From Hydrocarboniphaga effusa AP103 (GTDB lineage: Bacteria; Pseudomonadota; Gammaproteobacteria; Nevskiales; Nevskiaceae): a DNA stretch of 64,000 nt. Under the pieces are notes generated by a model. The model made no database searches and was not told the origin of the DNA. It saw only the letters and a list, made by a program, of their open reading frames with translations. The position numbers were made by a program, and so were the translations under genes. Shown piece by piece: positions 59,102 through 64,000 of the stretch. Location: NCBI RefSeq assembly GCF_000271305.1, contig NZ_AKGD01000003.1, forward strand, positions 186,001 to 250,000. The letters run 5' to 3'. The stretch's first letter is position 1. Every line of letters starts with the position of its first letter.

Positions 59102-60418
59102 ATGAAGATCAAACGATTCCAGGCCACCACCATGCGCGAGGCGATGCGCCTGGTGCGCGAGGAGCAGGGGGGCGATGCGGTCATCCTGTCGAGTCGCCGC
59201 GTGCCGGGCGGCGTCGAGGTGGTGGCGGCGACCGATTACGACGCCGCGCTCATGCACAGCGCCGCGCGCCAGCGCAGCCAGGCCAGCCCCGACGGCGATC
59301 CGCCGCCGCCCGCGACGCAGGCGGTTCCGCCGGCGCTGCGCCCGAAGACGCAAGTCGTGGCCTCGCACCTCACCCCGCAGGCCTCGCACGCCGAAAGCCA
59401 GCCGCCGGCGATGCAGGCCGAGGCGCAGGCTCCGGCGCCGCAGAACTCCCCTGCCACCGCGATGGCGGCCGCCGCCGGCATCGAAGCCGCCGAGCAGCTC
59501 AACCGCGAAATCCAGACGCTGCGCTCGCTGCTCGAAGAGCAGCTCGCCGGCCTGCGCTGGGGCGACATGCAGAAGCATCGCCCGCGTCAGGCCGCCGCGC
59601 TGCGCGCGCTCGCCAACCTCGGGCTCGAACCTGAGCTCGCGCGCTCGATCGCCGAAGAACTGCCCGAAGGCTCCGACCCGGAGCGCGCCCGCTTCCTGCC
59701 GCTGGGCCTGCTGTCGCGCCGGCTCGCGGTCGATGCGAGCGATCCGGTCATGCAGGGCGGGCTGATCGCGCTCGTCGGCCCGACCGGCGTCGGCAAGACC
59801 ACCACCATCGCCAAGCTCGCGGCGCGCTATGCGAGCGAGCACGGCGTGCGCGAGATCGCGCTCGTCACCACCGACCAATACCGCATCGGCGCTCAGGAGC
59901 AGCTGTTCACGTATGGCCGCCTGCTCGGCGTGCCGGTGCATGCGGTGACGGCGCAGGACACGCTGGCCGCGGTGCTGGCGCGCGTGGCCGATCGCGGCCT
60001 GGTGCTGATCGACACCGCCGGGCTTTCGCAGCGCGACAAGGCGCTCGCCGCGCAGAGCCAGCAGCTGAAGATGGCCGGGCGCGGGCTCAAGAGCTGGCTG
60101 GTGCTCGCCGCCAATGCGCAGCCCGGCGCGCAGCACGACATCGTCGAGCGCTTCGGCGGGCTGACGCTCGACGGCTGCGTGCTGACCAAGATCGACGAGG
60201 CGCACCGGCTCGGTGGCGCGCTGTCGGTGACGATGCGCCACGGCCTGCGCGTGAACTATCTCGCCAACGGCCAGCGCGTTCCCGAAGACCTGCTGCCGGC
60301 ACGCGCCGACCGCCTGGTGCTGCACGCCACCCAGCTCGCTCGCCAGAGCGAGGCCCCGGTGGACGAATCCTTCCTCATCTCCAGCTTCAGCCAGACGGCG
60401 CAGGCCCATGCCCTCTAA
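59102..60418 (+). CDS. flhF: Flagellar biosynthesis GTPase FlhF
   Basis: 438 residues. The N-terminal B domain (IKRFQATTMREAMRLVREE) leads into a Pro/Ala/Gln-rich linker (about 65-140) and the SRP-type NG GTPase with GPTGVGKTTT (about 226-235), TTDQYRIGA and IDTAGLSQRD. FlhF places the polar flagellum. Overlaps fleN by 11 bases. No sigma-54 promoter could be found with confidence upstream. Confidence 0.96.
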   Translation: MKIKRFQATTMREAMRLVREEQGGDAVILSSRRVPGGVEVVAATDYDAALMHSAARQRSQASPDGDPPPPATQAVPPALRPKTQVVASHLTPQASHAESQPPAMQAEAQAPAPQNSPATAMAAAAGIEAAEQLNREIQTLRSLLEEQLAGLRWGDMQKHRPRQAAALRALANLGLEPELARSIAEELPEGSDPERARFLPLGLLSRRLAVDASDPVMQGGLIALVGPTGVGKTTTIAKLAARYASEHGVREIALVTTDQYRIGAQEQLFTYGRLLGVPVHAVTAQDTLAAVLARVADRGLVLIDTAGLSQRDKALAAQSQQLKMAGRGLKSWLVLAANAQPGAQHDIVERFGGLTLDGCVLTKIDEAHRLGGALSVTMRHGLRVNYLANGQRVPEDLLPARADRLVLHATQLARQSEAPVDESFLISSFSQTAQAHAL

Positions 60419-61295
60419 CTTTCATGATGCCCCCGCTCACGATGCACAAGACCAGGCCGCGGGATTGCGGCGACTGCGTCCCCTCAAACCGGTGCAGGTG
60501 CTGGCCGTCACCAGCGGCAAGGGCGGCGTCGGCAAGACCAACGTTTCGGTGAACCTGTCGATGGCCATGTCGATGGCCGGCAAGAGAGTGGTGCTGCTCG
60601 ATGGCGACCTCGGCCTTGCGAACGTCGACGTCATGCTCGGCCTGCAGCCGAGCTACAACCTCGCCAACGTGCTCGCCGGCGAATGCACGCTCGACGACAC
60701 CCTGGTCGAAGCCGCGCACGGCCTCTGCGTGGTGCCGGCCTCGAGCGGCAAGCGCCACATGGCCGAGCTGTCGCCGCTGCAGCACGCGGGCATCGTGCAG
60801 GCGTTCTCGGAGCTGCGCCGTCCGCTCGATGTGCTCGTCGTCGACACCGCGGCCGGCATCGCCGATTCGGTGATCACGCTGAGCCAGGCGAGCCAGCAGG
60901 TGATCGTGGTGGTGACGCAGGATCCGTCGTCGATCACCGATGCCTACGCGCTGATCAAGGTGCTCAACAAGGGCCATGGCGTGCAGCGTGTGCAGGTGCT
61001 CGCGAACATGGTCGCCAACGATGCCGAGGCGCGCGAAATCTTCGAAAGCCTGCGCCGCGTCGCCGAGCGCTTTCTCGACATCACGCTGAGCTATCTGGGC
61101 TCGGTGCCGCAGGACGAATGGCTGCGCCGCGCGGTTCGCCGCCAGCGCGCCGTCGTCGATGTGTATCCCAACTGTCCGTCGTCCGCGGCGTTTCACCAGC
61201 TTGCCAAGAAGGCGCTGACGTGGAGCTCGCCGACCGGCGCGCGCGGCAATCTCGAATTCTTCGTCGAACGTCTCGTTCAAAGGAGCGCGGGATGA
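60408..61295 (+). CDS. fleN: Flagellar number regulator FleN (FlhG), MinD-type ATPase
   Basis: 295 residues. Deviant Walker A SGKGGVGKTN (36-45), LLDGDLGLANVDVMLG and VDTAAGIADSV identify the ParA/MinD group. FleN limits flagella to one per pole with FlhF and antagonises FleQ. Its stop overlaps the fliA ATG (ATGA). Confidence 0.96.
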   Translation: MPSNFHDAPAHDAQDQAAGLRRLRPLKPVQVLAVTSGKGGVGKTNVSVNLSMAMSMAGKRVVLLDGDLGLANVDVMLGLQPSYNLANVLAGECTLDDTLVEAAHGLCVVPASSGKRHMAELSPLQHAGIVQAFSELRRPLDVLVVDTAAGIADSVITLSQASQQVIVVVTQDPSSITDAYALIKVLNKGHGVQRVQVLANMVANDAEAREIFESLRRVAERFLDITLSYLGSVPQDEWLRRAVRRQRAVVDVYPNCPSSAAFHQLAKKALTWSSPTGARGNLEFFVERLVQRSAG

Positions 61296-62104
61296 GTCTC
61301 GCCACCGCCTACACCAGCATGAAGCCCGCGCGTGATGCCTCGGCCGAAGCCGCGCTTTTGCAGCAGCACGCGGACCTGGTCAAGCGCATCGCGTATCACG
61401 TCGCGGCGCGGCTGCCGCCGAGCGTCGACATCGACGATCTGATCCAGGCCGGCGTGATCGGGCTCATCGAAGCCTCGCGTCACTACAACGGCGAGCGCGG
61501 CGCTTCGTTCGAAACCTACGCGGGCATTCGCATCCGCGGGGCGATGATGGACGAGCTGCGCCGTGGCGACTGGGCGCCGCGCTCGGTGCATCGCCGCCAT
61601 CGCGAAATCTCCGGCGCGATGAAGCAGATCGAACAGCGCGAAGGCCGCGAGGCGCGCGAGGACGAAATCATCGCCGCCCTGAACCTGACGCCCGAGGCGT
61701 ATCGGGCCGCGATCCAGGACGCCGTGCAATGCCAGGTGCTCTCGCTCGACGAGCCGCCCGATGGCAGCGACGACCCGTTCGAAGCGCCCGATCCGAATTC
61801 GTCGCCACTCGAAGCCATCGAGCGCGACGAATTCCACAGCCGTCTCGCGCAGGCGATCGCCGCACTGCCCGAGCGCGAACGCCTGGTGTTGTCGCTGTAC
61901 TACGACGAAGAGCTCAACCTGCGCGAAATCGGCGCGGTACTCGACGTCACCGAAAGCCGCGTCTGCCAGATCCACGGCCAGGCTCTGCTGCGCGTGCGCT
62001 CGCAGCTGCAGGAATGGGCCGGCGCTTCGGCTGCGATGCCGCTCAAGAAGGCCGGGCGTCCGCGCAAGAACGCGGCCGTCGGCGTCTCGGCCCGCGCCGC
62101 CTGA
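61292..62104 (+). CDS. fliA: RNA polymerase sigma factor FliA (sigma-28)
   Basis: 270 residues from ATG 61292 with AGGAG upstream. Region 2 (HADLVKRIAYHVAARLPPSVDIDDLIQ region), region 3 (PRSVHRRHREI) and region 4 (LNLREIGAVLDVTESRVCQIHGQAL) are present. It transcribes late flagellar and chemotaxis genes. The C-terminal tail of about 20 basic residues beyond region 4 is longer than usual. Confidence 0.95.
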   Translation: MSLATAYTSMKPARDASAEAALLQQHADLVKRIAYHVAARLPPSVDIDDLIQAGVIGLIEASRHYNGERGASFETYAGIRIRGAMMDELRRGDWAPRSVHRRHREISGAMKQIEQREGREAREDEIIAALNLTPEAYRAAIQDAVQCQVLSLDEPPDGSDDPFEAPDPNSSPLEAIERDEFHSRLAQAIAALPERERLVLSLYYDEELNLREIGAVLDVTESRVCQIHGQALLRVRSQLQEWAGASAAMPLKKAGRPRKNAAVGVSARAA

Positions 62105-62125
62105 TGTTTGCGATGGTTGCCGTAG

Positions 62126-62208
62126 CCGTCATTCCCGCCAAAGCGGGAATCCCGTTCGGCGCCAGCCGCACGAAGAAAAGCCTGGATTCCCGCCTTCGCG
62201 GGCATGAC
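62126..62208. repeat. Paired GTCATTCCCGC palindromes between fliA and cheY
   Basis: ATTCCCGC/GCGGGAAT (62131-62150) and CCCGC/GCGGG (62189-62201) face each other, with outer GTCATTCCCGC and GCGGGCATGAC arms. This is the widespread VITPAKAGIQ-type intergenic repeat. The 130-base gap has no gene; the structure may damp read-through from fliA to cheY. Confidence 0.85.
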
Positions 62209-62234
62209 AAAACTCTCTGAAGAAAGCACCTGCC

Positions 62235-62627
62235 ATGGACAAGAACGCCAAGATTCTCATCGTCGACGACTACTCCACGATGCGCCGCATCGTGAAGAAT
62301 CTGTTGCACGACCTGGGCTACACCAACACCAGCGAGGCCGACGACGGCCGCACTGCCTGGCCGATGCTGCAGGCCGGCGATTTCGAGTTCGTGGTCACCG
62401 ACTGGAACATGCCGGGCATGACCGGCATCGATCTGCTGCGCGCCATCCGCGGTGACGCGCGGCTCGCCAAGCTGCCGGTGCTGATGGTCACCGCCGAAGC
62501 GCAGCGCGATCAGATCATCGAGGCGGCGCAGGCCGGCGTGAACGGCTACATCATCAAACCGTTCACCGCGGTCACGCTCAAAGAGAAGATCGACAAGATC
62601 TTCCAGCGCGCCGCCGCTGCGGCCTGA
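62235..62627 (+). CDS. cheY: Chemotaxis response regulator CheY
   Basis: 130 residues, a lone receiver domain. Acidic pocket Asp11/Asp12, phosphoacceptor Asp56 (VVTDWNMPG), Thr86 and Lys108 (IIKPF) are all present. CheY-P binds the flagellar motor. Eight bases before cheZ. Confidence 0.96.
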   Translation: MDKNAKILIVDDYSTMRRIVKNLLHDLGYTNTSEADDGRTAWPMLQAGDFEFVVTDWNMPGMTGIDLLRAIRGDARLAKLPVLMVTAEAQRDQIIEAAQAGVNGYIIKPFTAVTLKEKIDKIFQRAAAAA

Positions 62628-62635
62628 GCCTGGCG

Positions 62636-63325
62636 ATGAGTGCGAACGATCAGACGCGGGCCGCCGTCGAGCTCGCAGCCGGGCTGCGCGCGGCGCTCGC
62701 CGCGCTCGAAGCCGGCGACGAAGAAGCCGCGCGTGCCTTGCTGAGCGAGTTGCATCGGGCGGAGCGGCATCCGCTCGCCCAGGGCGTGGTGCGACTCGCG
62801 CACGAAGTCAGCGCCGCGATGCGCGAGCTCGACCTCGACAGCCGTATCGCCGGGCTCGCCCAGGGCGAGATCAAGGACGCCTGCACGCATCTCGATCACG
62901 TGGTGCGCATGACGGAGGACGCAGCGCATCGCACGCTCGATCTCGTCGAAGACAGCCGGCGCATCGTCAACGATCTGCACGAGGCCGGCGGCGCGCCGGT
63001 GGCCGATGCGGTGGAGCGCCTGCGCAGCAATCTGCTGTCGCTCGCGCTCGCGCAGGAATATCAGGATTTGTCGGGCCAGCTGATCCGCCGCGTGATCGCG
63101 CTCGTGCGGCAGGTCGAGAGCGCGCTGATCGATCTGGTTCGCGTGGCAGGGCCGATGCTCGCGTCGGCCGGCGAGGCCGATCTAAAGAATGGCGCTCGGC
63201 GGCCGATAGAGACGCATCAGCCTTCGCTCCCGTCTGAGTCGAGATTCGATCTCAAGGGGCCGGCGGCGGCGAACGCGGCGAGCCAGCAGGATGCCGATGC
63301 CTTGCTCGCGGATCTCGGCTTCTGA
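62636..63325 (+). CDS. cheZ: CheY-P phosphatase CheZ
   Basis: 229 residues. Long helical protein with the catalytic region ALAQEYQDLSGQLIRRV (Gln in QDLSGQ) and the C-terminal CheY-binding peptide ADALLADLGF. Start ATG 62636. It dephosphorylates CheY. Genes either side fit the cheYZA order. Confidence 0.94.
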   Translation: MSANDQTRAAVELAAGLRAALAALEAGDEEAARALLSELHRAERHPLAQGVVRLAHEVSAAMRELDLDSRIAGLAQGEIKDACTHLDHVVRMTEDAAHRTLDLVEDSRRIVNDLHEAGGAPVADAVERLRSNLLSLALAQEYQDLSGQLIRRVIALVRQVESALIDLVRVAGPMLASAGEADLKNGARRPIETHQPSLPSESRFDLKGPAAANAASQQDADALLADLGF

Positions 63326-63367
63326 CTCGGCGGCGACGCACACGGCTATACAGGCGATACGGGCGAC

Positions 63368-64000
63368 ATGGCCATCGAAATCGACAACGAGCTCAAGACC
63401 GACTTTCTGAACGAAAGCCTCGATCTGATCGAGCGCGTGTCGGAGCAACTCGTCGGCCTGGAGCGAACGCCGGACGATCGCGAACTGCTCAATGCGATCT
63501 TTCGCGGCTTTCATACGATCAAGGGCAGCGCGGGGTTTTTCGAACTCGATGCGGTGGTCGAGCTTGCGCATGCGGCGGAGGACTTGTTCGGCCTGCTGCG
63601 CTCGGGGGTTCGCACGCTGACGCCCGATCTGCTCGACGCGATTCTCGAGTCGCTCGACCAGCTGCGCGGCATGCTCGAACTGGTGGCGATGGAGGGCGTG
63701 CCGGAGCGCAGCGATGAGCTGGTGATGGTGTTGCGGCAGATGGCTTCCGCTGCAGGCAGCTCCTCTCTCCCGCATGCGGGAGAGAGTCCCTCGCGCAGCG
63801 AGAGGAGAGAGGGGCTGACTGAAAACGGAGTGTCTTCTCCGGTCTTTCCCTCTCCCGGTTCTTCGAACCACCCTCTCCCGCAAGCGGGAGAGGGGACAAG
63901 CAACAGCGATCCATTCTCCGACGACGAGTTCGAGGCGCTGCTCGATCAGCTGCAGGGCAAGCCAGCGTCGGTTTCTGCAACGCACACCAGCAGTACGCAA
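63368..64000 (+). CDS. cheA: Chemotaxis histidine kinase CheA, 3' end outside window
   Basis: 211 codons are visible. The N-terminal Hpt domain has HTIKGSAGFFEL with phosphoacceptor His49. Residues about 131-178 are encoded by a copy of the dispersed palindromic repeat, in frame and without stops (LPHAGE and LPQAGEG visible). The linker then resumes with the conserved DDEFEALLDQLQG block. The P2-P5 domains would follow beyond base 64000. It phosphorylates CheY and CheB. Confidence 0.93.
   Translation, partial: MAIEIDNELKTDFLNESLDLIERVSEQLVGLERTPDDRELLNAIFRGFHTIKGSAGFFELDAVVELAHAAEDLFGLLRSGVRTLTPDLLDAILESLDQLRGMLELVAMEGVPERSDELVMVLRQMASAAGSSSLPHAGESPSRSERREGLTENGVSSPVFPSPGSSNHPLPQAGEGTSNSDPFSDDEFEALLDQLQGKPASVSATHTSSTQ
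63761..63899. repeat. Dispersed palindromic repeat, copy E, inside cheA
   Basis: Contains CCTCTCTCCCGCAT/ATGCGGGAGAGAG, TCCCTCGCGCAGCGAGAGGA and, after a spacer, CCCTCTCCCGC AA GCGGGAGAGGG. The first block matches copy C almost base for base. It lies wholly within the cheA frame between Hpt and the next conserved linker motif. Confidence 0.88.

Overview
The window looks like chromosome from a GC-rich gammaproteobacterium, most likely a member of the Xanthomonadales/Lysobacterales or a near relative. This is inferred from three things: the metY-rimP-nusA-infB-rbfA-truB-rpsO-pnp order, an flhF-fleN-fliA-cheY-cheZ-cheA block, and many intergenic palindromes whose translations read LPQAGEG-like. 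No species call can be made from sequence alone.

Region by region: (1) 1-5141 is a polyester/wax-ester storage cluster: the 3' part of a WS/DGAT acyltransferase, a MaoC-type hydratase, a class II-like PHA synthase broken by a nonsense codon and a frameshift, an intact PHA depolymerase and an AraC regulator. (2) 5142-9513 is a small integrated element: an IS66 remnant, a KfrA-like protein with a palindromic operator, an OB-fold/HD protein, an unknown gene, a tyrosine recombinase, an excisionase-like gene and a divergent Cro/CI-type regulator controlling a consensus promoter. It sits just upstream of the initiator tRNA gene. (3) 9514-18445 is the core transcription/translation operon from tRNA-fMet to pnp, ending in a strong terminator. 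(4) 18446-29677 holds an intergenic region with several stem-loops, phaR, gluQ, a HAD hydrolase, queF, smc (interrupted at its hinge), zipA, ligA and an unknown membrane protein. (5) 29850-36059 is one 2069-residue gene that joins an M48-type metalloprotease, a TerB domain, an SF1 helicase with a very long insertion and a C-terminal nuclease-like fold. It is the most unusual item here. (6) 36117-52362 is housekeeping and central metabolism: pgm, a DUF1249 gene, yciK-like/mupP-like/ubiG/mtaD, mtnA, bepA-like, an acetyltransferase, psd, copper delivery (PCuAC, SCO), prmB, paiB-like, aroC and hutH. (7) 52382-58675 carries the mutagenesis genes dnaE2, imuB and imuA, with a periplasmic peroxiredoxin on the other strand between dnaE2 and imuB. 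(8) 59102-64000 is flagellar and chemotaxis control, running off the end inside cheA.

How the parts work together: the hydratase would feed (R)-3-hydroxyacyl-CoA to PHA synthase and PhaZ would release monomers. With phaC broken only the depolymerase arm is clearly intact at this locus. QueF (queuosine synthesis) and GluQ (glutamylation of queuosine in tRNA-Asp) are separate steps of one tRNA modification route. mtaD and mtnA handle 5'-methylthioadenosine/S-adenosylhomocysteine and methylthioribose phosphate. FlhF and FleN set flagellar position and number, FliA transcribes late flagellar and chemotaxis genes, and CheY/CheZ/CheA form the signalling core.

Dispersed palindromic repeats occupy at least five sites, one of them inside the cheA reading frame. 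Both interrupted genes (phaC, smc) could be real decay or assembly errors; reads would decide.
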